Made by a program: the position numbers and the translations under genes | Notes under the pieces: generated by a model | Told to the model about the DNA's origin: nothing | What the model saw: only the letters and a program-made list of their open reading frames with translations | Database searches by the model: none | DNA from: Nodosilinea sp. FACHB-131 | Lineage (GTDB): Bacteria; Cyanobacteriota; Cyanobacteriia; Phormidesmidales; Phormidesmidaceae | Assembly: GCF_014695395.1 (NCBI RefSeq) | Contig: NZ_JACJOF010000031.1 | Span: forward strand, 1 to 64,000 | Direction of reading: 5' to 3' | DNA: 64,000 nt | Shown: in pieces, positions 46,544 through 56,499 of the stretch | Layout of the letters: each line of letters begins with the position of its first letter | How positions within the stretch are numbered: the stretch's first letter is position 1

Positions 46544-47493
46544 TACTGGATTTTGCCGATCTTGCGGCCCACTGCTTCGATCTCGGCGTAGTTGTCGTTG
46601 TCAGTGGCAATAAAGCGCTCGGCCCCAAACAGATCGAGAATTTCCTTGTGTTCAGGCACCGCAGGATCGAGGGCCATCAGGGCAGCCTGCACCTTGTTGG
46701 CGAAACCGTCGCCGTAGCGCTCGTCAACTTCAGGGCTGATCACCCAGTGATAGTCGTAGTAGGACGGAGTGCGCCAGATGACGGCAACTTTGGTGGTATC
46801 CACCGCCCCTTCCGCGACGCGATCGAGCCACACCTGCTCGTTGAGGGCTCCCACCTCGTAGGTGCCCGCCTCCACCAGCTTGATGGTGGTGTCATGGTTG
46901 CCCGAAAAACCCACTTCTCCTTTGAAATCTTGGGCAGTGTCGAGGCCCGCCTCTTCCATAAAGTGTTGGGGCATCAGTCGTCCAGAGGTGGAAGACTCGC
47001 TGCCAAAGGTGAAGGTACGGCCCTTAATTTGGGTCAGGTCTTGAATATCCGAGAATTCCTTGAGGCCAGTGGCGGTGTTGGCGATAAAGACGCTGTGGAA
47101 CTGTTCATCAATGTCGCGCTGGGCGATCGCCTCGGCCCCCGGCACCTGCAACCTGGCCTGCACCCCCGTCAGCCCGCCGAACCAGACTAAATCTAAATCC
47201 CCCACCTTAAAGGCCGTAACGGCGGCAGCGTAGTCGGTCACAGGCTTATATTCCACCGGCACGCCCAGTTCGGCCTCTAGGTAGTCGGCTAGCTTGGTGT
47301 AGAGCCGCTGAAGCACTTCAGGATCTTGGTCCGGAATGGCCCCAGCAGTTAGGGGAATGGTGCTCTGCTCCGTCGCTGTGCTGCCCTCCCCTGTGGCCTC
47401 TTGCTCTGACTCAGAGGGCGCACAGGCCCCCAAAGGCAGCAACAATACCAGGCTCGATGCCCCTGCGATCAACGAACGACGAATGCTCACCAT
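46543..47493 (-). CDS. PhnD-like substrate-binding lipoprotein, putative selenate binder
   Basis: 316 residues with a lipoprotein signal peptide (lipobox LGAC, Cys24) after a basic N-terminus and hydrophobic core. The mature protein has the PhnD-type fold: LTAGAIPDQDPE at the start, then VEYKPVTDYAAAVTAFKVG and VWFGGLTGVQARLQVPG. This block agrees with my memory of the putative selenate ABC transporter binding-protein family, which co-occurs with SelD, rather than with true phosphonate binders. It probably delivers an oxyanion to a permease encoded elsewhere. The call on substrate is inference. Confidence 0.8.
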   Translation of the reverse strand: MVSIRRSLIAGASSLVLLLPLGACAPSESEQEATGEGSTATEQSTIPLTAGAIPDQDPEVLQRLYTKLADYLEAELGVPVEYKPVTDYAAAVTAFKVGDLDLVWFGGLTGVQARLQVPGAEAIAQRDIDEQFHSVFIANTATGLKEFSDIQDLTQIKGRTFTFGSESSTSGRLMPQHFMEEAGLDTAQDFKGEVGFSGNHDTTIKLVEAGTYEVGALNEQVWLDRVAEGAVDTTKVAVIWRTPSYYDYHWVISPEVDERYGDGFANKVQAALMALDPAVPEHKEILDLFGAERFIATDNDNYAEIEAVGRKIGKIQ

Positions 47494-47599
47494 GGTTTGA
47501 GTAGTGCTCTAAACAGCAGCACTAAATCATACGGGTCGGATCCCCCCCAAAGCAATGCTCTACCTGGGGAATGTTCAAGCCGTGAAAAGCTGCCGGGCG

Positions 47600-48130
47600 C
47601 TAGCTCAGCCAAAGTAGCCCGCCCAGCACCAGAGCTACCCCCACTAGCGCTGCCCACAAAAAACCGTTGTCTTTGGTATTGATCTGGCTGGGGTCAAGGG
47701 GAGCGGGCTCGCTCTTGGGCCGCGATCGCGGTGCCGCCTTTGCCGCTGTTGAATAACCCGAACCGCCCGAACTCTGAGAGCCATCCTGAGACAGATTGTC
47801 TAGAGCCGGAATTTCGGTCATCCAGTTCGTCGGCCGCTGAAGCTGGGGCGCTTGCAGAATGTAGAGCAGATTCTTACCCTGCTTGCGGGTCTCTAGATCG
47901 GGGTGGCGGGCCAGGGCTTGACACAGGGCGATCGCCTCGTTCTGTCGACCCACTGCACTGTAGGCATTGACCAACCAGGTTTGAATTTCGCCCCCTAGGG
48001 GTGTGGTGGCCTTGGCTAGCTTAACGGCCTCCTCAAAAAACTCTACGGCCTCGCGGTAGCTGCCCCGCTCAAAGGCAGCTTGGCCATAGGCGTACTGGGT
48101 TTTGGCGCGATCGCGTGGGTCTTCGGTCAT
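47600..48130 (-). CDS. Tail-anchored TPR protein
   Basis: 176 residues. N-terminal TPR helices (YGQAAFERGSYREAVEFFEEAVKLA, then a second repeat with IQTWLVNAYSAVGRQNEAIALCQAL), a Ser/Gly/Pro-rich linker and one C-terminal helix (FLWAALVGVALVLGGLLWLS) as the sole membrane segment. The tail has no residues after the helix, so a tail-anchored topology with the TPRs in the cytoplasm is likely. It probably docks partner proteins at a membrane. Function unknown. The phnD-like gene lies 107 bp away on the same strand. Confidence 0.78.
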   Translation of the reverse strand: MTEDPRDRAKTQYAYGQAAFERGSYREAVEFFEEAVKLAKATTPLGGEIQTWLVNAYSAVGRQNEAIALCQALARHPDLETRKQGKNLLYILQAPQLQRPTNWMTEIPALDNLSQDGSQSSGGSGYSTAAKAAPRSRPKSEPAPLDPSQINTKDNGFLWAALVGVALVLGGLLWLS

Positions 48131-48199
48131 GGGTTAAGAAAACTATCTACAGCCGGATAACTACTGCTGAACCTTCATTCTGCCGGAATGGACAGTTGG

Positions 48200-48778
48200 C
48201 TACCAGATTAAGTTCATATTCAGCACAAAGCCTGGCAGGATAGTTTCGCCCAAAAGATAGGCGGGGTTATTGAGCAATTCGGGGACTTGTTCCTGCCGGT
48301 ACACTTCGACTTGGCGACTGCTGGGGTTAATCAGCCAGCCCAGCCGTACGCCACTAGCCATGTATTCCTGCATTTTGGTTTGCACGACTGAGAGGCGATC
48401 GCTGGGCGACATCAGCTCTAGCACAAAGTCGGGGGCGATGGGCGGAAATTTCTGTCGTTGCTCAGGGGTGAGGGCGTCCCAACGAGATTGCTCGACCCAG
48501 GCAACATCGGGCGATCGCTCGCCACCCCGAGGCAGTTTAAACCCAGTGGATGAGTCAAATAGAACCCCCAACCGATGTTGCCGATTCCAGTTCACAAACT
48601 CTCCAGCAATTTCGATATTGCGGTTGCCGGTTTCTCCACCCGTTGGCGACATGATCAGCAGATCTCCCTGGGCATTGCGCTCAAACTTGAGGTCGGGGTT
48701 GGTGATGCACAGTTGGTAGAACTGCTCATCGGTCATGGTCAGGGCAGGCTGGAGCTTGATGGTGTAAGCCGTCATCAC
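48200..48778 (-). CDS. Uma2-family (DUF820) endonuclease-like protein
   Basis: 192 residues (or 191 from the second ATG). It has the DUF820/Uma2 pattern: MTDEQFYQLC, LIMSPTGGETGNRN, SPDVAWVEQSRW (Asp), PDFVLELMSPSDR (Glu) and a following Lys region. These form a PD-(D/E)XK-type nuclease core. Such genes are numerous and often non-essential in cyanobacteria, and may belong to mobile or toxin-like contexts. No partner is seen here. Confidence 0.92.
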   Translation of the reverse strand: MMTAYTIKLQPALTMTDEQFYQLCITNPDLKFERNAQGDLLIMSPTGGETGNRNIEIAGEFVNWNRQHRLGVLFDSSTGFKLPRGGERSPDVAWVEQSRWDALTPEQRQKFPPIAPDFVLELMSPSDRLSVVQTKMQEYMASGVRLGWLINPSSRQVEVYRQEQVPELLNNPAYLLGETILPGFVLNMNLIW

Positions 48779-48949
48779 AGAACCCAGGAAGAGAATTGGC
48801 TGTTTTTATCATAGAAGTTTGGCTAAGCGAATTCCCTCAACGACCTGTTTGCGAACCGAGCATCTCCGTCTCCCATAGAATCTTGACACGGTCCCTTAAC
48901 CCGACTTTTTTCGCTCAAGATGGAGTAAGGGAATAAGGAGACAAACACC

Positions 48950-51946
48950 GTGGTAGCCCCAGCAATTAAGCCTCAGACCGACTCACTACAGTACGAGGCC
49001 AAGACCCTCGCGATCGCCACCGCCCTGCTCGGCGCCACCCGCGAGAAGAAAAACCTCTTCGCCCAAATGCGCGACCAAATGCGTTGGGACGACAAAATTA
49101 TGGACTTCGCCATGGGCAACCCCGGGCTGAAGGTGCAGCTGTTTCGCTTCATCGACGCGCTGCCGGCTCTGCGCAGCAAGCCCGAGATCGCCCGTCACCT
49201 GCAAGAGTACCTATCGGCGGAAGAGGTGGAATTGCCCAACGCGCTGAAGGGATTGCTGAACTTTACCAATCCCGATTCGGTGCCCGGTCAACTCGCCGCC
49301 ACCACCGTCGCCCCAGCAGTGGAAACCCTCGCCTATCGCTACATTTCGGGCGAAACCATCGAGAAGGCGATCAGGGCGATCGAGCGCATGCGCAAGGACA
49401 AGCTTACTTTCACCATGGACCTGCTCGGTGAAGCGGTGATCACTGAGGAAGAAGCCCAGGCCTACCTGCAGCGCTACTTGGATTTGATGGAGCAGCTTTC
49501 CACAGCCGCGAAAAACTGGAAGACCGTCGATGCGATCGATGTTGCAGACGGCAAAGAACTGTCTAAAGTCCAGGTTTCCGTTAAGCTCACCGCCTTCTAC
49601 TCCCAGTTTGACCCGCTTGATGCAGAGGGCAGCCGCGCCAAAGTCAGCGAGCACATTCGCACCCTGCTGCGCCGAGCTCAGGAACTGGGCGTCGCCGTCC
49701 ACTTTGATATGGAACAGTACCGTTATAAGGCGCTCACCCTGGCCATTCTCAAAGACATTTTGATGGAAGCTGAGTTTCGCCAGCGTGATGACCTAGGCGT
49801 CACTCTCCAGGCCTACCTGCGCGACAGCTACAACGACCTCAAAGACCTAGTAATTTGGGCGAAAAATCGCGGCACCCCCGTCACCGTGCGCTTGGTGAAG
49901 GGGGCCTATTGGGACCAAGAGACCATCACCGCGCGGCAAAACGGCTGGCGCAGCCCGGTCTACAGCCAAAAAGTGTCTACCGACGCCAATTTTGAGCGCA
50001 TGACCCGGCTGCTGCTGGAGAACCATCAATATCTATATGCCGCCATCGGTAGCCACAACGTGCGATCGCAAGCCCACGCCATGGCGATCGCCGAAGCACT
50101 CAACATCCCTCGCCGCAACATCGAGCTACAGGTGCTCTACGGCATGGCCGATAAACTGGCCAAGACCCTGGCCGACAAGGGCTACCGAGTGCGAGTTTAC
50201 TCTCCCTTCGGCGAGTTAATTCCGGGAATGTCGTACCTGATTCGCCGCCTGCTGGAGAACACCGCCAACAGCTCTTTCCTGCGACAAAACCAGGAGGACG
50301 TGCCCGTAGAGACTCTGCTGGCGGCGCCAGAGTTTGCTGTGGAAGATCTAGAGGGAGCAGAGTCTGACCATCATGTTCCTTTCCCCAATGCCGCCGATAT
50401 CGACTTTGCTGTAACCACTAAGCGCTCCCAGGCGGCGGAAGCCCTTAAGACCGTCCACGCCCAGCTTGGTCGGCGCTACAACCCAATCATCAATGGTGAA
50501 GCGGTTGACACAGAGGCTACGGCGGATTCGGTGAACCCCTCGAAGCCAGCAGAACTGGTCGGCAAGCTGGGATTGGCCAGTCAAGCGCAGGCGGATGCGG
50601 CGATCGCCGCTGCCAAAGCCGCTTTCCCCGCCTGGGCTGCCACTTCGGCCAAAGAGCGGGGTGCTATCCTGCGCCGCGCCGCTGAGCTGATGGAGGAGCG
50701 TCGCCACGAGCTAAACGCTTGGATGGTCTACGAAGTCGGCAAACCCCTGGGCCAAGCTGACCCTGAAGTTTCTGAAGCGATCGACTTTTGCCGCTACTAC
50801 GCCAACGAAATGGAGCGGCTTGACGCTGGGTATGCCTACGACTATCCCGGTGAAACCAACCGCTATCGCTACTTCCCGCGCGGCATTGCGGTGGTGATTT
50901 CGCCGTGGAACTTTCCTCTGGCGATCGCCACGGGCATGACCGTCGCGGCCCTGGTCACAGGCAACTGCACCATTCTCAAACCCGCTGAAAATTCCGCCGT
51001 GATTGCCGCCAAGATCGCCGAAATTTTGATCGAAGCGGGCATGCCCCCCGGTGTCTTTCAGTACCTCCCAGCCCGAGGCTCCACCGTGGGTGCCCACCTG
51101 GTTAACCACCCCGATGTGCATCTGATCGCCTTTACCGGCTCTCGCGAGGTAGGCTGCCGCATCTATGCCGACGCGGCCCAGTGGCGACCCGGCCAGCGTC
51201 ACCTCAAACGCGTGATTGCTGAGATGGGCGGCAAAAATGCCATCATCATCGACGAAAGCGCTGACCTTGATCAGGCGGTGCAGGGCGTGGTCTACTCCGC
51301 CTTTGGCTACAGCGGCCAGAAATGCTCGGCCTGCTCCCGCGCGATCGTGGTGGCCTCGGTGTACGACACCTTTATCCATCGCCTAGTCGAAGCCACTCGC
51401 TCCCTCAACGTGGGCGAAGCGGTGAAACCCAGCACCAAAGTCGGCCCTGTGATCGACGCCAATGCCCAGGCCAAGATCAAGGAGTACATCGAGAAAGGCA
51501 AGGCCGAAGCCACCCTGGCCCTAGAAATGCCTACGCCTGCCGATGGCTATTTCGTTGGCCCCACGGTGTTTACCGATGTGAAACCCGATGCGGCGATCGC
51601 CCAGGAAGAAATCTTTGGTCCGGTGCTCGCCGTCATCAAAGCCCAAGACTTCGACGATGCCCTACGCATCGCCAACGATACCGACTACGGGCTAACGGGC
51701 GGTCTCTATTCCCGCACCCCCTCCCACATTGAGCGGGTGCAGAACGAGTTTGCCGTCGGCAACCTCTACATCAACCGGGGGATTACGGGGGCGATCGTCT
51801 CCCGCCAACCCTTCGGCGGTTTCAAGATGTCGGGGGTAGGCTCTAAGGCGGGTGGCCCAGACTACCTGCTGCAGTTCCTGGAGCCCCGCCACGTCAGCGA
51901 AAACGTTCAGCGCCAAGGTTTTGCCCCGATTGAAGGTGTTGATTAA
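48950..51946 (+). CDS. putA: Bifunctional proline dehydrogenase / pyrroline-5-carboxylate dehydrogenase
   Basis: 998 residues from a GTG at 48950 with AAGGAG upstream. The N-terminal PRODH domain (about 100-470) has RLVKGAYWDQE and SPFGELIPGMSYLIRRLLEN, the FAD-barrel signatures. The C-terminal aldehyde dehydrogenase (about 510-985) has the nucleophile in YSGQKCSACSRAIV (Cys) and the general base in AEMGGKNAI (Glu). Together they oxidise proline to glutamate with channelling. It lacks the N-terminal DNA-binding ribbon-helix-helix of the E. coli PutA, as expected for this branch. A hairpin follows 13 bp after the stop. Confidence 0.96.
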   Translation: MVAPAIKPQTDSLQYEAKTLAIATALLGATREKKNLFAQMRDQMRWDDKIMDFAMGNPGLKVQLFRFIDALPALRSKPEIARHLQEYLSAEEVELPNALKGLLNFTNPDSVPGQLAATTVAPAVETLAYRYISGETIEKAIRAIERMRKDKLTFTMDLLGEAVITEEEAQAYLQRYLDLMEQLSTAAKNWKTVDAIDVADGKELSKVQVSVKLTAFYSQFDPLDAEGSRAKVSEHIRTLLRRAQELGVAVHFDMEQYRYKALTLAILKDILMEAEFRQRDDLGVTLQAYLRDSYNDLKDLVIWAKNRGTPVTVRLVKGAYWDQETITARQNGWRSPVYSQKVSTDANFERMTRLLLENHQYLYAAIGSHNVRSQAHAMAIAEALNIPRRNIELQVLYGMADKLAKTLADKGYRVRVYSPFGELIPGMSYLIRRLLENTANSSFLRQNQEDVPVETLLAAPEFAVEDLEGAESDHHVPFPNAADIDFAVTTKRSQAAEALKTVHAQLGRRYNPIINGEAVDTEATADSVNPSKPAELVGKLGLASQAQADAAIAAAKAAFPAWAATSAKERGAILRRAAELMEERRHELNAWMVYEVGKPLGQADPEVSEAIDFCRYYANEMERLDAGYAYDYPGETNRYRYFPRGIAVVISPWNFPLAIATGMTVAALVTGNCTILKPAENSAVIAAKIAEILIEAGMPPGVFQYLPARGSTVGAHLVNHPDVHLIAFTGSREVGCRIYADAAQWRPGQRHLKRVIAEMGGKNAIIIDESADLDQAVQGVVYSAFGYSGQKCSACSRAIVVASVYDTFIHRLVEATRSLNVGEAVKPSTKVGPVIDANAQAKIKEYIEKGKAEATLALEMPTPADGYFVGPTVFTDVKPDAAIAQEEIFGPVLAVIKAQDFDDALRIANDTDYGLTGGLYSRTPSHIERVQNEFAVGNLYINRGITGAIVSRQPFGGFKMSGVGSKAGGPDYLLQFLEPRHVSENVQRQGFAPIEGVD

Positions 51947-51958
51947 CTCCTGTGACAG

Positions 51959-51997
51959 ACTCGCTCTTCGGGGTCTTTAAGAACTTGAAGAGCGAGT
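51959..51997. terminator. 11-bp hairpin after putA
   Basis: ACTCGCTCTTC, a 17-nt loop, GAAGAGCGAGT. It starts 13 bp beyond the putA stop. The sequence after it is TATAAAAAGG, without a U-run, so it is a likely but not proven terminator. Confidence 0.5.
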
Positions 51998-52048
51998 TAT
52001 AAAAAGGACTTTCTTCACCGGTGTCACCAGTGAATCGCCTACTAGAGA

Positions 52049-52279
52049 CTAGGGATTGCCTTCTGTGATGGGCTGAGAATATGACTGTGCGTTGCGATCG
52101 CAATCCATCACGGTGAATCGCACCTTATCTCCAGCTCCGGGTGCAGCATTGCAGGCCAGCGACATGAGGTTTAGGTGGCAGACCGTGGATGTATGTTGCC
52201 CGCTAGGGGCACAGCATGCCTTGCCACTGACATAGCAAAGCGTTTCATAGATATAGTGAAACAGCACCTGCCCTGCCAT
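52049..52279 (-). CDS. Candidate small Cys-rich protein
   Basis: 76 residues from an ATG at 52279, minus strand. Cysteines at 15, 22, 23, 34, 43 and 60 are spaced as in a small metal-binding or disulfide protein (CYVSGKACCAPSGQH, LMSLACNAAPG, FTVMDCDRN). Codon choice is like real genes of this window and differs from the mirrored frame on the other strand. There is no clear ribosome-binding site and I recognise no family, so it may be spurious. It lies between putA and the cyclophilin gene. Confidence 0.42.
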   Translation of the reverse strand: MAGQVLFHYIYETLCYVSGKACCAPSGQHTSTVCHLNLMSLACNAAPGAGDKVRFTVMDCDRNAQSYSQPITEGNP

Positions 52280-52358
52280 TGTAAGCAGGTATTCACCTGG
52301 CCCAAACTGTGGGTTAATGGCAAGGTCAACCCTGCGTCTTACACCTTAAGAACTAGCT

Positions 52359-52883
52359 ATGACAGAAGCAACTAATCCCAGAGTATTTTTTGATATCACC
52401 ATCGGGGGCACTCCCGCAGGCCGCATCGTTATGGAGCTACGGGCCGACGTCACCCCTAAAACCGCCGAGAACTTCCGCGCCCTGTGCACCGGCGAACAAG
52501 GCATGGGTACCTCCGGGAAGCCCCTGCACTTCAAAGGCTCTAGCTTTCACCGCATTATCCCCGAGTTCATGTGCCAGGGAGGCGACTTTACTCGCGGTAA
52601 CGGCACTGGTGGCGAGTCGATCTATGGCATGAAGTTTGCCGACGAAAACTTTACCCTCAAGCACACTACCCCCGGCTTGTTGAGCATGGCCAACGCTGGC
52701 CCCAACACCAACGGGTCGCAGTTCTTTTTAACCACAGTGGCTACCCCCTGGCTTGACGGCAAGCACGTCGTCTTTGGCAGCGTGGTCGAGGGCATGGATG
52801 TGGTCAGCGCCATGGAGCAGGTGGGCAGCCGCAGCGGCCAAACCTCTGAGCCAGTAGTGATTGCCGACTGTGGCCAGTTGTAG
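52359..52883 (+). CDS. Cyclophilin-type peptidyl-prolyl cis-trans isomerase
   Basis: 174 residues of the eukaryote-like single-domain cyclophilin. Catalytic residues are visible: [15 protein letters not shown] (Arg, Phe, Met, Gln), [11 protein letters not shown] and [10 protein letters not shown] (Trp and His). No signal peptide, so probably cytoplasmic. It isomerises Xaa-Pro bonds during folding. It ends 7 bp before the convergent 269-residue gene. Confidence 0.96.
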   Translation: MTEATNPRVFFDITIGGTPAGRIVMELRADVTPKTAENFRALCTGEQGMGTSGKPLHFKGSSFHRIIPEFMCQGGDFTRGNGTGGESIYGMKFADENFTLKHTTPGLLSMANAGPNTNGSQFFLTTVATPWLDGKHVVFGSVVEGMDVVSAMEQVGSRSGQTSEPVVIADCGQL

Positions 52884-52890
52884 ATAGCCG

Positions 52891-53700
52891 CTAATCATCA
52901 GGCGGAAACAGGAGTCTCATCTCGCCGGTCTCGCTAACCAAGACGCTGCCACCGAGAGCTTCAATGCGATCGATGGCTTTTTGGCGAGTCGCATTGTCAA
53001 AGGCGTTAGCCAATACACTGGCCCAGGCATTGACCTGGGCCTGCTTGCTGAGGGGGTTATTGGCTAAGAAATCCGCCGTACGCTGAGAATTTTCTGCAAT
53101 GATTGGGGCCTCTTCTGCGGGCGACTGCCGTCCCCAATCGGCGGCAGTTTGAAAGGATTGTTGGGCTGCCTTCCCGTCACCTAGATAGAGCAGCTCATCT
53201 ACACCACGATAGCGCCAAATATAAAACCCATCGGATGGCAGAGTGGGGGTTAACCGCTCTAGTCCCTGGGCGGTAATAGCAACGCTTTTCTCAGGCTGGG
53301 CAGCGAAGTTGCTAGTGCTGCCCGACAAGAATAGATAAAACATTCGGTAGTACGGGTCTTTGGGGATGACAACCCGAAAGAATTCTGGGCTGAGGTCGTA
53401 ACCCGTTTTAGCTCTGGCCTCGTCGTCGCCAAAGTACTGCAAAAACCGTAGAAAGAACCAGTCGGCCACCAGATTGTCAAACCCAAAGGTGGGCATTTTC
53501 TGAGCCAGCGCCAGGGTCGCAGCCGTCGATTGGTCTTGCTGGTCAAGCCGTTGGTTGGTAGCGCTGCGGTCTTGTAGGTTAGCCAGACGCTTCTGCTGTA
53601 AGGGCACCAAAGCCAGTAGCAGGACAACGGGCAGTCCCCAAATTGTTAGGTGTTTGGCCCAGGGCAGGGACGGGCGGTGTTTGCTTGAAGAGAACAGCAT
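52891..53700 (-). CDS. Single-pass membrane protein of unknown function
   Basis: 269 residues. An N-terminal membrane helix (about 18-34, HLTIWGLPVVLLLALVPL) anchors a large soluble domain that is probably periplasmic. The soluble part is helical with recognisable FGFDNLVADWFFLRFLQYFG and YRGVDELLYLG segments and looks like TPR-related repeats. I recognise it as a cyanobacterial conserved protein but not its family name. It is divergent from the O-antigen-ligase gene, separated by about 150 bp, so the two may be co-regulated and related to envelope or pilus assembly. Confidence 0.65.
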   Translation of the reverse strand: MLFSSSKHRPSLPWAKHLTIWGLPVVLLLALVPLQQKRLANLQDRSATNQRLDQQDQSTAATLALAQKMPTFGFDNLVADWFFLRFLQYFGDDEARAKTGYDLSPEFFRVVIPKDPYYRMFYLFLSGSTSNFAAQPEKSVAITAQGLERLTPTLPSDGFYIWRYRGVDELLYLGDGKAAQQSFQTAADWGRQSPAEEAPIIAENSQRTADFLANNPLSKQAQVNAWASVLANAFDNATRQKAIDRIEALGGSVLVSETGEMRLLFPPDD

Positions 53701-53853
53701 AGTGGGGGCGCAAGGGTAAGAAACCTATAGAGCGGGTTTCAGTTTTTGGGGTGGTTCTAGAATAAGTCTACCCACCATGGCTGCGATCGCATTTGAGGCG
53801 CTTCAATTCAGCCTTCTCATTCTTCGGCAGTCCGTAACCTATTGGCATCTCCC

Positions 53854-56415
53854 ATGGCCCAAACCTCTTCTCAACAACTCAATGCTGCCTTTAAAGGCTG
53901 GTGGCTGGGAGGGGTAGGCCTGTTGTCGGTTGTCGTGATGACCTGGCTACCCCACAGCTATCTACGTATGGTGAGCTGGCCCTGGGCTTTGGTTTGGCAG
54001 CTGGGGTTTTTGGCCTTTGGCAGCTGGCTGGTCTGGCTGCTGCGCCAGTTTCACGTGCCGTTTCGTCCCCTTGGCTACGGGCTCGATTGGGCCGTAGTTG
54101 GCACAGGTATTGGTTTAATAGTTTGCAGCCTGACCAGCGACTTCAAAATGGTGGCCCTGTGGAATGTGGTTTTAGCGACGTACTACTTTTTCGCTTTGTA
54201 CTGCGGCATCAATTGGGTAAACCAGGCCCAGCTTAAAGCCACTCAGATCGCCGCGGCGATCGCCACAGCTATGCTTGGCACCGCCTTAATTTCCCTCCTC
54301 CTTTGGCGACCTGCGTCAGAGGCAGCGTTAGACGACAGTTTCTCGGCTGCTCTGCGCAATGCTATGCCCTTTGGCCATCACAATTTTGTGGGTGGCTACT
54401 TTGCCCTGGCGCTGCCGTTTGTTGCAGCCTGTGCTGTGGCCTTGAAGGGGTGGCTGCGGTGGTTGATGGTGGTGGCATCGGCCTTGGCTGCGATTGCCCT
54501 TTATGTCAGCGGGTCGCGAGGGGCGCTGTTAGGGGTTTTGGTGTGGTTGCTCGTGACTGTCATTGCCGTTGTGGTTAACCCCACTGCTAAGGGTAGAACC
54601 CAGCGATGGCTACTAGGCGGGCTGGGGCTAGCTGTAGCGATCGGTGTTCTAGCCAGCAACTCACGGTTTCGCAGCTTATTTAGCGGCCTAAATCTTAACC
54701 AACCCTCGGGCTTTGTGGTGCAAGATGGCCCGGTACTCGATCGCTACTTCCTGTTCAAAACTGCCCTCAACATTCTCAGCCATCGTCCCCTATTGGGCGT
54801 GGGACCAGGGGTGATGAGCCGTGTCTCAAATCTATATCGCCCCGTAGAAACGGGCCTGGGTCAAGATCACGCCCAGCAGCTCCACAGCACACCGTTTCAG
54901 CTTTTAGGAGAAATGGGGCTAGTGGGCCTTGGGCTGTACCTAGCTTGGCTAGTGCTTATCGCTGCACTCTGGTTCCGCCTGTACCGAATTGTGAAAGCTC
55001 GGGATAATCAATGGCTGCTGTATGGCGTAGGTGGAAGCCTCCTAGCCTACGGAGTATCTAGCCTAACTGACTACCAGCTTGAAAACATTGGCCTCTCTAT
55101 GGTGCTGATGGCTTTTCTCTTACTGCTGCTGTGCCTGGCCAACCAAACTGCACTACCTCCTCCTACCCTTCTCGGTAGTGCGGCCCGACGCTACCTCAGT
55201 TTGGGTTTGGTAGCCTGGCTGGTGATTACGGGCTACCTGTGGCTTAAGGCTGATCTGGGTTTCTTTTTTACCCATCGAGCCCTTAGTCGGGCAGAACAAG
55301 GCGACATAGCCGGTTCTCTACAACAGCTTTCGACCGCCGCCGCCTTCGTGCCTTGGGATCCAACCTATTCCGCCCTGGCCGGGCAAAACATTTATCAACT
55401 GCTGCCTCTAGTGCCCCCTGCTGAGCAGGATGCCGTGCGCCGAGACGTCCTGGCTGATTCATATAGCGCTGTTGCGATCGCCCCCAACGATGCCTGGTTT
55501 AATTACAACATGGCGGTTCTGCTGTTACCCCAAAATCCAGTAGCAGCAGCGGACTATAGCTGTCGCGCCGTGCAGCTACTCCCCAGGAAAAGTGCCTTGA
55601 GCCGCTATGTGCTAGGGCAAACTTACTTAGCCCAGGGACAAACTGAAGCCGCCATAACCGCATTTAGTCTTCAGGGCTTAGCCCAGCCCGAATTTTTGAC
55701 TTTTCCCCTTTGGGAGCAAGCGCCACTAACCCCAATTAAGCAACAGGTTTTAGATCAGGCGTTGACCTACCACGAGTCTGTGCTTAAGGATCTATCACCA
55801 GAGGTTCCGGGCTATTCCACCTTCTACGACCAAACAGCGCTGATCCGCTGGTGGCAGAGACAACCTCTCACCGCCAATCGTGATAGCCTACGACCAATCA
55901 CTCAGGCGCTTTTGGCCACAGACCAAAGCCTAGAAGCGGCTCTAGCTATCGTTAATCAAGCTCTACAAGCCACTCCCCAAGATCAGGCCCTGTTACTGCT
56001 GCGGGCATGGCTTGCGCCGGCCACCTTTGCCCAAACCTATTTTGCTCAAACCGCTTTCCCTGCACCCAAGGAGGCCCTACTGGCCGAATCGCTGGGGCAA
56101 TTTCGGGATGCGCGATCGTGGTTGACTTCTATGATAGAACCGGCCGAGCTAACCGGCCGTAGCCTGTTAGGGCTCACCTACCGCAATCGATATGCTCAAG
56201 GCATTAACTTTATTGCCCCCATAGAAGGCATGGATCAGTGGGTTATCCCCAGCCTGCTTAAGTTGTTTGACGAGTTGCCCAGGGAGTTTGTGGCGCTAGA
56301 CCAAGCCATAGAGGCAATTCAAACCGAGCAGCTTAACTTACCTAGTGCCCCCAATAATCGCTTTGAAATTACACCCCTGCCTTCACTGCCCAAAAACTTT
56401 TTTGATCGGGTGTGA
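53854..56415 (+). CDS. O-antigen ligase/Wzy_C-family protein with C-terminal TPR-like domain
   Basis: 853 residues from the ATG at 53854. About eleven transmembrane helices (20-460) form a Wzy_C/O-antigen ligase module with the motif FGHHNFVGGYF and the periplasmic HSTPFQLLGEMGL (His, Glu) typical of the family. The remaining 380 residues are a helical TPR-like domain (AEQGDIAGSLQQLSTAAAFV and QLLPRKSALSRYVLGQTYLAQ). Such proteins transfer glycans to lipid A or, in the PilO/PglL branch, to pilins. The stop is 84 bp before a type IV pilin gene on the same strand, so a pilin oligosaccharyltransferase is possible. IctB-like transporters are a remote alternative. Confidence 0.82.
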   Translation: MAQTSSQQLNAAFKGWWLGGVGLLSVVVMTWLPHSYLRMVSWPWALVWQLGFLAFGSWLVWLLRQFHVPFRPLGYGLDWAVVGTGIGLIVCSLTSDFKMVALWNVVLATYYFFALYCGINWVNQAQLKATQIAAAIATAMLGTALISLLLWRPASEAALDDSFSAALRNAMPFGHHNFVGGYFALALPFVAACAVALKGWLRWLMVVASALAAIALYVSGSRGALLGVLVWLLVTVIAVVVNPTAKGRTQRWLLGGLGLAVAIGVLASNSRFRSLFSGLNLNQPSGFVVQDGPVLDRYFLFKTALNILSHRPLLGVGPGVMSRVSNLYRPVETGLGQDHAQQLHSTPFQLLGEMGLVGLGLYLAWLVLIAALWFRLYRIVKARDNQWLLYGVGGSLLAYGVSSLTDYQLENIGLSMVLMAFLLLLLCLANQTALPPPTLLGSAARRYLSLGLVAWLVITGYLWLKADLGFFFTHRALSRAEQGDIAGSLQQLSTAAAFVPWDPTYSALAGQNIYQLLPLVPPAEQDAVRRDVLADSYSAVAIAPNDAWFNYNMAVLLLPQNPVAAADYSCRAVQLLPRKSALSRYVLGQTYLAQGQTEAAITAFSLQGLAQPEFLTFPLWEQAPLTPIKQQVLDQALTYHESVLKDLSPEVPGYSTFYDQTALIRWWQRQPLTANRDSLRPITQALLATDQSLEAALAIVNQALQATPQDQALLLLRAWLAPATFAQTYFAQTAFPAPKEALLAESLGQFRDARSWLTSMIEPAELTGRSLLGLTYRNRYAQGINFIAPIEGMDQWVIPSLLKLFDELPREFVALDQAIEAIQTEQLNLPSAPNNRFEITPLPSLPKNFFDRV

Positions 56416-56499
56416 TCGCTCGGTCAGAGCACGTGGGTAAGTTAGACCTAGGCGCAAATACATCTCTACCGCCGCCTAAACCCAAGGAGACATACACAC

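Noticed and set aside
46519-47190. 223-codon frame on the plus strand opposite the PhnD-like gene
   Set aside because: Complementary-strand artefact: the lipoprotein on the minus strand has a clear signal peptide and family motifs.
45788-47493. Complete phosphonate import operon (phnCDE)
   Set aside because: No PhnE permease or phosphonate-degradation gene is present, and the binding protein resembles the putative selenate family more.
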